10,442 nt of DNA from Dehalococcoidia bacterium CG2_30_46_19 (GTDB lineage Bacteria; Chloroflexota; Dehalococcoidia; GIF9; AB-539-J10). Below, piece by piece: positions 1 through 7,047 of this stretch (its first letter is position 1; every line of letters starts with the position of its first letter). Below the pieces are notes generated by a model. The model was not told the DNA's origin and did not search any database. It was given only the letters and a program-made list of their open reading frames with translations. Location of the stretch: assembly GCA_001872925.1 (NCBI GenBank), contig MNYD01000082.1:1-10442 (forward strand), written 5' to 3'. Made by a program: the position numbers and the translations under genes.

Positions 1-340
1 AGATTTGCTTCCTATCATGAATATTACCGGGATTAAGGCGAATGCCATCAACGCCAGCCTGCAGAGAAGCCAGAGCTAAGCGATAATCGAAATGGATATC
101 AGCGATGATTGGCAGTGAGGTATTCTTTTTTATAACAGGGATGCTTTCTGCTGCCTGCTTGTCAGGAACTGCGATACGCACTATTTCGCAGCCGCATTCC
201 TGTAACTCTTTAACCTGGTTTACGGTGGCGTTAACGTCTCTGGTATCAGTTTTGGTCATTGACTGAACAGCGATGGATGCATTGCCACCTACAGTGACGT
301 TGCCAATTTTTAATTTTCTGGAAGCCCTTCGTGGTATCAT
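1..340 (-). CDS. ispG: IspG (GcpE), 4-hydroxy-3-methylbut-2-enyl diphosphate synthase, N-terminal part
   Basis: The first 113 codons of IspG are visible; the rest, including the C-terminal [4Fe-4S]-binding cysteines, lies beyond the window edge. The enzyme converts methylerythritol cyclodiphosphate to HMBPP in the cytosolic MEP isoprenoid pathway. Translating the minus strand from the ATG at 338-340 gives recognisable family blocks: VQSMTKTDTRDVNATVNQV near residues 25-43, CEIVRIAVPD, and ADIHFDYRLA followed by GVDGIRLNPGNI, which belong to the N-terminal TIM-barrel. The ATG overlaps the rseP stop in a four-base ATGA, so translation is probably coupled to rseP. The same operon carries dxr, another MEP enzyme. 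The identification is firm. Whether the gene is intact downstream cannot be seen. Confidence 0.95.
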   Translation of the reverse strand, partial: MIPRRASRKLKIGNVTVGGNASIAVQSMTKTDTRDVNATVNQVKELQECGCEIVRIAVPDKQAAESIPVIKKNTSLPIIADIHFDYRLALASLQAGVDGIRLNPGNIHDRKQI

Positions 341-1410
341 TTAAATAAGCTTCCTCCACCGATAATGCGGGCAATATCAAAATAAGTAACTACGCACATT
401 ATCAGAATAAGCACGGCGAAGCCAACGGTGTTAACTAAGTGTTCCACCCTGGTTGATACTCGTTTACCTCGCCGCGCCAATTCCACGAGGAGGAACACAA
501 GTCTACCACCATCCAGAGCGGGGAGTGGGAGCAGGTTAATTATCCCTAAGTTCAAGCTGATAAGAGCGGTGAACACAATTAGAGGTATGAGTCCTGCTTC
601 AGCCACCTGGCTGGTCATCTGGTAAATGCCTACCGGTCCGGCTACCTGGGGAGTTGTAGCCCCGATAATCCAGCTCCGTATGGTATTCCTGAACAGGATA
701 AGGATTTCCACGCAGCGCTGTGTTCCCAGCGCAGTTGCCGTCCAGGGAGAATAGGATTGGCGAACTATCTGCTGGCTGCCTTCGACAGCAGTAACCTCAA
801 TTCCCAGAGCGCCTTCATCCTCGGGTGGTGTCCACCTTGGTATCAAGGTGACTTCCTGTTCGCCATTGGCAGCCTTGTTTAGTAAAAGGGTCGTTTCTGA
901 ACCGAGGGAAAGTTGCACATAATAAGATAGGTCCCCACGATTGTTAATTGTATGACCATTTATCGCCAGGATGGTATCTCCCTGCGCTATCCCCGCTTCT
1001 GCCGCTGGTGAGCCTGAAGCTACCTGCTGCACTTGAACTTGTTCCATCAAAACGTTCTGGGGAATCATGAAAGCAGTGGAGAAGAGAATTATTGGGAGAA
1101 CCAAATTCATCAAGGATCCGGTGGCGAGGATAAGCGCTCTGGTGCCAATGCTTTTGCTGGCGAAGCTGCGGGGCTCTGTGGGGTCTTCTTCTCCCAGTAG
1201 CTTGACGAACCCGCCCAAGGGGATGAGATTTAATGAATATACTGTTTCCCCTCTTTTGATGCTTGCTAGCTTTGGGGGGAAGCCTATGCCAAACTCCTCC
1301 ACCTTTACATCGCTGCGCTTGGCGACAATAAAGTGTCCGAACTCGTGGCTCAATATGAGCACTGCCAGCATGGCGATGAAGATGACTATGGTTAATGCGA
1401 TGGTTAACAT
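337..1410 (-). CDS. rseP: RseP-type site-2 intramembrane zinc metalloprotease (M50)
   Basis: This 357-aa membrane protein belongs to the RseP/RasP M50 family, which cuts transmembrane segments of substrates such as anti-sigma factors and signal-peptide remnants. The zinc motif HEFGH is at residues 22-26 inside the first hydrophobic segment, and the second active-site motif, NLLPLPALDGG, is at about 292-302 with D300 as the third ligand. One PDZ domain is seen around VASGSPAAEAGIAQGDTILAING. Further hydrophobic stretches lie near residues 90-115, 270-295 and 330-350. A single PDZ and a length near 350 aa are usual for non-proteobacterial members. The start at 1408-1410 overlaps the dxr stop by seven bases and has a weak AGGT Shine-Dalgarno. 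The natural substrate cannot be told from the sequence. Confidence 0.95.
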   Translation of the reverse strand: MLTIALTIVIFIAMLAVLILSHEFGHFIVAKRSDVKVEEFGIGFPPKLASIKRGETVYSLNLIPLGGFVKLLGEEDPTEPRSFASKSIGTRALILATGSLMNLVLPIILFSTAFMIPQNVLMEQVQVQQVASGSPAAEAGIAQGDTILAINGHTINNRGDLSYYVQLSLGSETTLLLNKAANGEQEVTLIPRWTPPEDEGALGIEVTAVEGSQQIVRQSYSPWTATALGTQRCVEILILFRNTIRSWIIGATTPQVAGPVGIYQMTSQVAEAGLIPLIVFTALISLNLGIINLLPLPALDGGRLVFLLVELARRGKRVSTRVEHLVNTVGFAVLILIMCVVTYFDIARIIGGGSLFK

Positions 1411-2543
1411 AAGCTTACCTGAGAAGCTATTTGTAATGTTGTTTCTCTTGTTTGCTCATCGACAGCGAGGATTTCCTCTATTGATGGCTGAGCAATGTTT
1501 TGATGCTGCTCCAATGCCTTACTTACTATTGTGGCGATATCGGTGAACTTGATTTTTCCCTGGAGGAAAAGCTCCACCGCTACTTCATCGGCGGCGCAGA
1601 GCACTGCAGGATAAGTTCCTCCTGATTTGGCAGCATCTAATGCCAGTTTAAGGCAGGGAAATTGAGCATAATCTACCGGCTCGAAGGTCAAAACTTTCCC
1701 TCTGCTTAAATCGAGGCGGGGCAGGTCGGGATTGGGCAATCGTTCAGGGTAACAAAGGGCATATTGAATTGGCAGATGCATGTCAGGGAAGCCGAGCTGT
1801 GCTTTCAGTGAGCCATCGACGAACTCAACAATAGAATGAATGATGCTCTGTGGGTGGATTAATATCTCGATTCTCTCCAGGGGAATGGCAAAAAGATAGT
1901 GTGCCTCAATGACCTCAAGCCCTTTGTTCAGGAGCGTTGCTGAATTGATGGTCACTTTTTTACCCATTTTCCAGATAGGGTGATGAAGGGCTTGCTCCAC
2001 AGTTACCTGGTCCAGCTTTGACTGTGGGTAGCGGTAAAATGGTCCTCCTGAGGCAGTGAGGAAAAGACGGTGAGGTTGACTTTCTTCTCCGAGCAAACAT
2101 TGCCAGATGGCGCTGTGCTCACTATCAATAGGCAGGATGTGAACACCGTGGTGATTGGCTTCCGCGGTAACAATGTCACCGGCCGCTACCAGCACTTCCT
2201 TGTTTGCTAAGGCAACCGTCTTGCCTGCCTGCAAAGCAGCTATAGTGGGGAATAATCCGGCTTTGCCCGATGTGGCTATGACAACAAGGTCAATATCCTC
2301 CTGGCTTACCATTTCCTCCATGGGCATGAACTTCCCTTGATAGCTGAAATCAGATTCAATAGAGCAAAAAAACATCTCTGGCTTAAATTCCTCAAGTTGC
2401 TGTGCAAGGAGCTTAATATTCTTGCCTGCTGCCAGACCGCTCACCTGGAATCTGGCGGGAAAAGCGCGGATTATGTCCAGTGCTTGCTGGCCTATAGAGC
2501 CTGTTGAGCCCAAAATGGCAATTCTCTTTACCCCACTAGCCAT
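1404..2543 (-). CDS. dxr: 1-deoxy-D-xylulose 5-phosphate reductoisomerase
   Basis: This 379-aa enzyme is the NADPH-dependent first committed step of the MEP pathway (DXP to MEP). The N-terminal dinucleotide-binding motif GSTGSIG is at residues 12-18 and ALANKEVLVAAG at 111-122. Metal ligands by comparison with the E. coli enzyme (D150, E152, E231) are D140 and E142 in LPIDSEHSAIWQ, and E210 in NKGLEVIEAH. The substrate/flexible-loop block HPIWKMGKKVTINSATL is at 188-204 and SGG at 165-167. The length is slightly under the usual ~390-400 aa, with all core motifs present. The gene starts inside the end of cdsA (16-base overlap) and has no clear Shine-Dalgarno, so it probably depends on coupling to cdsA. 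ispG of the same pathway lies two genes downstream. Confidence 0.97.
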   Translation of the reverse strand: MASGVKRIAILGSTGSIGQQALDIIRAFPARFQVSGLAAGKNIKLLAQQLEEFKPEMFFCSIESDFSYQGKFMPMEEMVSQEDIDLVVIATSGKAGLFPTIAALQAGKTVALANKEVLVAAGDIVTAEANHHGVHILPIDSEHSAIWQCLLGEESQPHRLFLTASGGPFYRYPQSKLDQVTVEQALHHPIWKMGKKVTINSATLLNKGLEVIEAHYLFAIPLERIEILIHPQSIIHSIVEFVDGSLKAQLGFPDMHLPIQYALCYPERLPNPDLPRLDLSRGKVLTFEPVDYAQFPCLKLALDAAKSGGTYPAVLCAADEVAVELFLQGKIKFTDIATIVSKALEQHQNIAQPSIEEILAVDEQTRETTLQIASQVSLC

Positions 2544-3349
2544 ACTACATAATAATATACTATTGGGGCGACGAAGATAAGGCTGTCGAAACGGTCGAGG
2601 ACACCGCCATGACCAGGCAATAATTTACCGGACTCCTTCGCTCCCAGGTTACGTTTGAGCAAGGATTCCACCAAGTCACCAACTTGGGCAAACAGGCTAA
2701 CGAGGCAGGCAAGAAGAATAATCTGCCAGTAGGGCAGAGAAAAAATAGAAAATAAGTTGAGGAGCAGGAACACTGCAACAGCACCAGCGACGCTGCTTAG
2801 CAAGCCACCTATTGCTCCTTCCCAGGTCTTGCCCGGGCTTATCACCGGGGCTAGTTTATGCCTGCCCCACTTCCTTCCGATGAAGTAGGCACCGGTGTCA
2901 TTGGCAAATGTGGTGAATAAAGCAAGATAAACCCAATTCCGTCCATCTGGTAATAAATTTAGGTTGAGCCAATAGCTGAGCATCCATCCTACGTATAGAA
3001 CGCCGGCTACTGTCCATGCCCAATTTTGAAATGCTGTTTCTCGTGATGAACGAATCAATATCCACGCCAGGGAAATTATTACCGCTGTGGCCATAATAGC
3101 GGGTAGAAGATTGATATCGCGGTAATAAAGGCTCAACGGGCTTAAAGTGAGTGCTACCGCCCATAATAATCCAAAGTAAGTTAGAGGGTATCCTTTGCCT
3201 GAATTAGACACCATGCGGTAGAACTCTAAAGTGCCTATTACTGATGCTGCGGCGATGAAAAGACTGAACAACCAGGGGTGGCCAAACCAGACAGCGAAGA
3301 GGATAACTGGCAAGAGTATCGCTGCCGTGATAATCCTTTGTTTAAGCAT
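2528..3349 (-). CDS. cdsA: Phosphatidate cytidylyltransferase (CDP-diacylglycerol synthase)
   Basis: This 273-aa polytopic membrane enzyme makes CDP-diacylglycerol from phosphatidic acid and CTP for phospholipid synthesis. Several hydrophobic segments run from residue 6 to 220. Conserved catalytic features are FANDTGAYFIGRKWGRHK (148-165, D151), SPGKTWEG (171-178), GDLVESLLKR (224-233), and the family signature LPGHGGVLDRFDS (244-256) with D252 and D255. Length and motifs are complete. The ATG at 3347-3349 is preceded by AGGAT (minus strand, 3356-3360) six bases away. That Shine-Dalgarno lies inside an AT-rich repeat which occupies the gap to frr. In many bacteria uppS sits immediately upstream of cdsA; here it does not. 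The gene overlaps dxr downstream. Confidence 0.96.
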   Translation of the reverse strand: MLKQRIITAAILLPVILFAVWFGHPWLFSLFIAAASVIGTLEFYRMVSNSGKGYPLTYFGLLWAVALTLSPLSLYYRDINLLPAIMATAVIISLAWILIRSSRETAFQNWAWTVAGVLYVGWMLSYWLNLNLLPDGRNWVYLALFTTFANDTGAYFIGRKWGRHKLAPVISPGKTWEGAIGGLLSSVAGAVAVFLLLNLFSIFSLPYWQIILLACLVSLFAQVGDLVESLLKRNLGAKESGKLLPGHGGVLDRFDSLIFVAPIVYYYVVWLVG

Positions 3350-3352
3350 GCT

Positions 3353-3490
3353 TAAATCCTAAACGAACTCAAAATTCACGGATAAAAAGTCAAAATTACA
3401 ACTCAAAAGGCAAAAATACTACATTTTAAACTTTGCTTTGTCATTTTGCGTTTTGTTTTTTGACTTTTTCATAATTGTTTAGCGTCTCGT
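3353..3490. repeat. AT-rich imperfect palindromic element between frr and cdsA
   Basis: The 208-base gap between frr and cdsA is filled mainly by an AT-rich imperfect inverted repeat. The outer arms AAAAAGTCAAAA (3384-3395) and TTTTGACTTTTT (3458-3469) match exactly. Inner arms CAAAAGGCAAAA (3404-3415) and TTTTGCGTTTTG (3444-3455) match 11 of 12. The left edge TAAATCCTAAACGAACTC (3353-3370) matches 16 of 18 bases at 7003-7020. It looks like a dispersed non-coding repeat, perhaps of MITE type. No open frame resembling uppS is seen on either strand. The outer limits given are approximate. Confidence 0.7.
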
Positions 3491-3557
3491 ATTTCGTATT
3501 TTCGGTTCTTCAGCTCGTAGTGAGAAAGGGATGTCAGGAATGGAGAATCTTCTGAAT

Positions 3558-4112
3558 TTATATTTCCTTTATTTCCTTTTCCTTGTCCGCTGCCAGTTGG
3601 TTTACGTTGCTTATAAAGGCCTCGGTGACCTGCTCCACTTGTTTGGTAGCACTTTTAAGCTCATCCTCCGATATTTCCTTATCCTTTTCCATTTTCTTCA
3701 GTTTTGCGATGCTATCCCGCCTTACATTGCGTATCATCACTCGGTGATTCTCTACCTTGCCGGCCAACAATTTGGCTAACTCAGCACGACGCTCCTCACT
3801 CAGTGGCGGGATAGCTATCCGAATTAAATTGCCATCGCTTGAGGGGGTAACACCGAGGTTGGATTTAAGTATTGCTTTTTCAATCGCTTTTATGGAAGAA
3901 CGGTCCCATGGTTGGATAACGATAAGATTGGCCTCAGTAGTAGTTATATTAGCCAGTTGGATTAAGGGAAGAGCTTCACCCTGGTACTCAACCATTACGT
4001 TATCCAGTAATGCCGGGTTGGCTCGTCCGGTGCGGATAGTGGCAAACTCACGAGCCAGAGTATCGACAATTTTTTGCATTTTAGTGCTTAGTTCAGCGAT
4101 TACCTCCCTCAT
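3558..4112 (-). CDS. frr: Ribosome recycling factor
   Basis: This 184-aa cytosolic protein matches the usual RRF length of about 185 aa. With EF-G it splits post-termination ribosomes. Domain I helices hold the conserved IRTGRANPALLD (26-37) and VMIRNVRRDSIAKLKKMEKD (125-144), including the R131/R132 pair in the long tRNA-mimicking helix bundle. Domain II lies between, at about 31-103, with the ITTTEANLIVIQPWD and PSSDGNLIRIAIPPL blocks. The start at 4110-4112 is preceded by GAGG on the minus strand. The gene follows tsf after only 24 bases, whereas pyrH normally lies between the two. Identification is certain from motifs and length. Confidence 0.97.
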   Translation of the reverse strand: MREVIAELSTKMQKIVDTLAREFATIRTGRANPALLDNVMVEYQGEALPLIQLANITTTEANLIVIQPWDRSSIKAIEKAILKSNLGVTPSSDGNLIRIAIPPLSEERRAELAKLLAGKVENHRVMIRNVRRDSIAKLKKMEKDKEISEDELKSATKQVEQVTEAFISNVNQLAADKEKEIKEI

Positions 4113-4136
4113 TGTTTTTGCCTCTACTATTAAGGA

Positions 4137-4643
4137 TTAGTAACGCCCAATCTCGAATCTAGTGAATCTTGATACCTTTATATTCTCGCCTACTTTGGCA
4201 ATGGTCTGGTTGATAATTTCCTGCACGCTTCTTGCAGGTTCTTTGATGAATGGCTGATTAAGCAAGCAATCTGTTTGTGGGTCAAATTCTTCTTTTTCAG
4301 GGATTTCCTTAGCGGTGATAAATTGCGGGGAGGTGGCAGCGATTTGCATAGCTATGTCACGAGCAAGTTGTCTAAACTCATCGGTGCGAGCTACAAAATC
4401 AGATTCGCAGTTTAATTCTACCAGCGCTCCTATCTTGCCAGTGTGGTGGACGTAAGCTTCGATTATCCCTTCTTTAGTGACACGCTCCATTTTTTTCTGC
4501 GCTACCGATAATCCATGACGCCGTAAAACCTCGACCGCCTTTTCTATGTCTCCATCTGCTTGAAGTAGTGCCTTTTGACACTCTAGCATTCCAGCGCTTG
4601 TCCTGCTTCTCAGTTCTTTTATCGATTCAGTCGGGATTTTCAT
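4137..4643 (-). CDS. tsf: Elongation factor Ts, short form
   Basis: EF-Ts is the guanine-nucleotide exchange factor for EF-Tu. The N-terminal UBA-like domain occupies about residues 1-45 (ESIKELRSRTSAGMLECQKAL; GLSVAQKK). The core EF-Tu-contacting segment is LVELNCESDFVARTDEF (74-90), with the conserved D82-F83 pair. The C-terminal block is NQTIAKVGENIKVSRFTRFE. At 168 aa it is a short EF-Ts lacking the second core subdomain of the ~280-aa E. coli type. The frame stays open upstream to 4745, but that part is the shadow of the low-complexity rpsB tail. The ATG at 4641-4643 gives the standard MKIPTESIKELR start and has AGAGGAA just upstream. It overlaps the rpsB end by 17 bases. Confidence 0.95.
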   Translation of the reverse strand: MKIPTESIKELRSRTSAGMLECQKALLQADGDIEKAVEVLRRHGLSVAQKKMERVTKEGIIEAYVHHTGKIGALVELNCESDFVARTDEFRQLARDIAMQIAATSPQFITAKEIPEKEEFDPQTDCLLNQPFIKEPARSVQEIINQTIAKVGENIKVSRFTRFEIGRY

Positions 4644-5520
4644 GCGGTTGTTCCTCTGGCTGTTCTCCTGCTTGTTTCTCTGATGGTTGCTCCTCCGGCT
4701 GGTCTCCTGCCTGTTCCTCTGCTGATTCCGCTGGTTGTTCTTCATCAGGACTGAATGAGTAAGAAGCTAAGAGTTCAACACCCCCCTCCACCTCTTGTCC
4801 TTCTACACTGACCATTTTCAGTTGTTCTTGCTCCCTTATTTGCTTTCCTTCGAGCACGGCGTTGGCTATTCTGCTACAAATCAATCTAAGTGTTTTAACA
4901 GCATCGTCATTGGCAGGGATAGGATAATCAACTTCCTCAGGGTTGCAATTGGTATCTACTATGGCAACCACAGGTATATCAAGCTTTTTAGCCTCGAAAA
5001 GGGCAATTTTATCCTTGATTATGTCCACGATAAATAGGGCTCCGGGCAAGGCATTCATTTCCTTAAAGCCGCCTATCTTGATATTCAGGCGGGATATTTT
5101 CTTTTCTATCTTTGTTTTTTCCTTCTTTAATAAATGCTCCAATTCCCCCTTTACTTGGCGGTCTTCCAGGTCAACCAGGTAATTAATCCGAGATTGTATC
5201 GTATTGAAGTTAGTCAACACCCCGCCAATCCATCTCTGGTTGACATAGCACATACCGCATCTGCTTGCCTCTTCCTCTATTATTTGTTGAGCTTGTTTCT
5301 TGGTGCCTACGAGGAGGATAGTTTGCCCATTGGCGATTAACTCCCTAACGAAGGCACAGGCTTGCTCCAACATCCCGGCTGTTTTCTCCAGGTCGATGAT
5401 ATGGATACCATTACGCTGAGTGAAGATATAGTCCTTCATCCTGGGATGCCAGGCGCTGGTCAGGTGCCCAAAGTGAGCCCCTGCCTCTAAGAGTTCCTTT
5501 ACCGTAGCATTTTCTGCCAT
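4627..5520 (-). CDS. rpsB: 30S ribosomal protein S2 with long acidic C-terminal tail
   Basis: S2 is a small-subunit protein needed for S1 docking and initiation. Canonical blocks are LLEAGAHFGHLTSAWHPRMK (10-29), YIFTQRNGIHIIDLEKT (31-47), VGTKKQAQ (71-78), QRWIGGVLTNF (95-105), and FIVDIIKDKIALFEAKKLDI (163-182) with PVVAIVDTNCNPEEVDYPIPANDDA. The conserved body ends near residue 230. A further ~65 residues follow, ending in a Glu/Gln/Pro/Ala-rich tail (about 259-297) encoded partly by a 39-bp imperfect tandem repeat. Such tails are variable in S2 and probably disordered. There is no clear Shine-Dalgarno before the ATG at 5518-5520, and a promoter-like site sits very close upstream, so the message may have almost no leader. 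tsf starts inside the 3' end. Confidence 0.97.
   Translation of the reverse strand: MAENATVKELLEAGAHFGHLTSAWHPRMKDYIFTQRNGIHIIDLEKTAGMLEQACAFVRELIANGQTILLVGTKKQAQQIIEEEASRCGMCYVNQRWIGGVLTNFNTIQSRINYLVDLEDRQVKGELEHLLKKEKTKIEKKISRLNIKIGGFKEMNALPGALFIVDIIKDKIALFEAKKLDIPVVAIVDTNCNPEEVDYPIPANDDAVKTLRLICSRIANAVLEGKQIREQEQLKMVSVEGQEVEGGVELLASYSFSPDEEQPAESAEEQAGDQPEEQPSEKQAGEQPEEQPHENPD
4646..4723 (-). repeat. 39-bp imperfect tandem repeat inside the rpsB tail
   Basis: Two adjacent 39-bp units (4646-4684 and 4685-4723) agree at 33 of 39 positions. Each adds 13 codons, giving the EQAGDQPEEQPSE-like and KQAGEQPEEQPHE-like segments of the S2 tail. Because the unit is a multiple of three it keeps the frame. 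It also keeps the tsf frame open and creates a misleading upstream tsf start. Confidence 0.75.
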
Positions 5521-5531
5521 AAGGATTATCT

Positions 5532-5560
5532 AATGTAGCATGAGCGACTTTTTTTGACAA
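5532..5560 (-). promoter_or_regulatory. Candidate sigma70 promoter of the rpsB operon
   Basis: On the minus strand TTGTCA (5555-5560) and TACATT (5532-5537) are separated by 17 bases. They match the -35 consensus at 5 of 6 and the -10 at 4 of 6. The predicted start, near 5525, is only about five bases before the rpsB ATG. The -35 box is about ten bases past the stop of the upstream gene, and no terminator-like hairpin is seen there, so read-through from upstream is also possible. Confidence 0.5.
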
Positions 5561-5569
5561 GATGAGGCA

Positions 5570-6250
5570 TTATTTTTGGAACAAGGCGAAGAACCTGTCC
5601 TGATATTCCTCGAATACCCCCCATCTATTCAGCTCGGTGACCAGCTCAGGAGCTCGAGAGACGTCTTTGCTTACCAGTTCAAAAAGTTCCTCAATAAAAT
5701 TTCGAGCATCCTTAGGAACTCCGGTGGAATCTATATCCAGGGAGCCTCTCCTTTGAAAATCAATAACGTTGTCGTATATTGACTTTCTTGTTAGCTCATA
5801 GATAAATATCATCAATGATACATCCCATAGCTCTTCTATTCCTTTAATTATGGTGCTCAATGGGTTATTTTCCTCCTCTATTCTTTCATTTAGCTTATTT
5901 ATTAGCTTCGCTATAGTTTCAGAAACAATGTTCATCTCTTTGGGTTCATTTTTATATCGATAGAAGATGCCCGGTTCATCGGGAAATTTCGCTGACATAG
6001 CCTGGAAATATTTGTAAGCTTGCTCGCTAAACCCTTCCAAGCTGGTCAAGTAATAAGGGGTAACTATCCTTGGCCTTTGAGCAATTACGTTCCCCTCTCT
6101 CACTACATTAACGTTCTCAGTTAACTCAGTTACCACATAGTAGTAAATAATGGTGTTGCCAAAGGTAGCCAGACTTTGCCGTGGAAACCTGATTACTTTG
6201 GTGTGTTCTATAGCATATTTAATTCTCGCGTCTACATTCATCTCTTTCAT
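5570..6250 (-). CDS. Conserved protein of unknown function
   Basis: This 226-aa protein is probably cytosolic; I see no signal peptide or membrane segment. I do not recognise a named family, though it resembles uncharacterised proteins I associate with Chloroflexota. Visible blocks are an N-terminal DARIKYAIEHTKVIRFPRQ segment, a segment ATFGNTIIYYYVVTEL, then REGNVIAQRPRIVTPYYLTS, which looks beta-rich. A mostly helical C-terminal half follows, with GIEELWDVSLMIFIYELTRK and a final WGVFEEYQDRFFALF. The ATG at 6248-6250 shares one base with the stop of the metallo-hydrolase gene (TAATG), so the two are probably translated together. A second in-frame ATG three codons later could be used instead. 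It lies 49 bases upstream of rpsB in the same direction. No function is assigned. Confidence 0.85.
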   Translation of the reverse strand: MKEMNVDARIKYAIEHTKVIRFPRQSLATFGNTIIYYYVVTELTENVNVVREGNVIAQRPRIVTPYYLTSLEGFSEQAYKYFQAMSAKFPDEPGIFYRYKNEPKEMNIVSETIAKLINKLNERIEEENNPLSTIIKGIEELWDVSLMIFIYELTRKSIYDNVIDFQRRGSLDIDSTGVPKDARNFIEELFELVSKDVSRAPELVTELNRWGVFEEYQDRFFALFQK

Positions 6251-6975
6251 TATACAAACATCTTGACCATCTGGAAATTTTGCGTCACCTTCTGCTTTCC
6301 AGCGATTATCTTGCCCGGCTCGGTGCTGTGACCGGGAATTAAGTATTCCACATCAAGTTGTGATAATTTGTCAATGCTGCTTCGCAGCTGGGAAGGGCTG
6401 CCTCCGGGGAGGTCTGTTCTGCCAACACTGTTCCAGAAAACCACATCGCCGCTTATTAATACTTTTTCCTCCTTCCAGTAAAGTGAGATAGACCCCGGGG
6501 AATGTCCCGGGGTAAGTAAAACCTGAATATTGACCTTGTTACTCGTGCCCAGGCTTAAATCGCCTTCTTTGAGATGGAAAAATGGGCTGGTATGTGGAAG
6601 CTTTGCGTCAAAAACTTCGTAAAGCCTGTTTCCTATACCGTGGTAGAAATCATCTTCCTCCTTGGATAGAGTGACCAGGCTTTTATTCCTTTCAGCGATG
6701 GCAGGTGCAGCTTCAAAATGGTCCGGGTGGCTGTGAGTGACGATTATCAACCCCACATCCTCGATGTTCAGCCCGTCTTTGTTCATTGCCTCAGTTAGCG
6801 AATCGAGGCAAGCTTCACCAACCTCATCGTGGATATGTCCTGGGTCAACCAGCACATGAGGTCGCTTTCCTCGCAAAACATGGCACCAGAGGCTGGCGTT
6901 GCAATTGTTCCCCATTCCTTGCCAGATATAGCAATAAAAGTTCTCTGCTAATCGTAAAGAACGATGATAAACCAT
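6250..6975 (-). CDS. Metallo-beta-lactamase-fold hydrolase (glyoxalase II-like)
   Basis: This 241-aa protein carries the full MBL-fold metal site: THSHPDH (80-86; H81, H83, D85, H86), H158 in TPGHSPGS, D177 in ISGDVVF, and H216 in LIPGHS. These would bind two metal ions. The GDVVFWNSVGRTDLPGG...PGH arrangement resembles glyoxalase II and related thioester or lactone hydrolases more than true beta-lactamases or RNases, and no signal peptide is seen. The true substrate cannot be named. The ATG at 6973-6975 has AGGAT about nine bases upstream (minus strand, 6985-6989), located in an AT-rich repeat. The stop overlaps the start of the next unknown gene. An acyl-CoA ligase lies 72 bases upstream, so a thioester role is possible but only a guess. 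Confidence 0.9.
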   Translation of the reverse strand: MVYHRSLRLAENFYCYIWQGMGNNCNASLWCHVLRGKRPHVLVDPGHIHDEVGEACLDSLTEAMNKDGLNIEDVGLIIVTHSHPDHFEAAPAIAERNKSLVTLSKEEDDFYHGIGNRLYEVFDAKLPHTSPFFHLKEGDLSLGTSNKVNIQVLLTPGHSPGSISLYWKEEKVLISGDVVFWNSVGRTDLPGGSPSQLRSSIDKLSQLDVEYLIPGHSTEPGKIIAGKQKVTQNFQMVKMFV

Positions 6976-6978
6976 AAC

Positions 6979-7035
6979 TATTAAATCCTAATTTCTAAAC
7001 TCTAAATCCTAAACAAATTCTAAGTTCCAAACATT
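6979..7035. repeat. TAAATCC-type AT-rich dispersed repeat between ligase and MBL genes
   Basis: The short gap carries several TAAATCCTAA-like units (near 6982 and 7003). TAAATCCTAAACAAATTC at 7003-7020 matches 3353-3370 at 16 of 18 bases. Related stretches occur at 9536-9590 and 9796-9820. On the minus strand it supplies the AGGAT that serves as a plausible Shine-Dalgarno for the MBL gene. Confidence 0.6.
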
Positions 7036-7047
7036 TACTACTTTTCA

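Noticed and set aside
4644..4745. N-terminal extension of tsf (34 residues rich in Asn, Gln, Arg)
   Set aside because: It is the other-frame shadow of the rpsB tail repeat. The ATG at 4643 has a good Shine-Dalgarno and gives the standard EF-Ts N-terminus.
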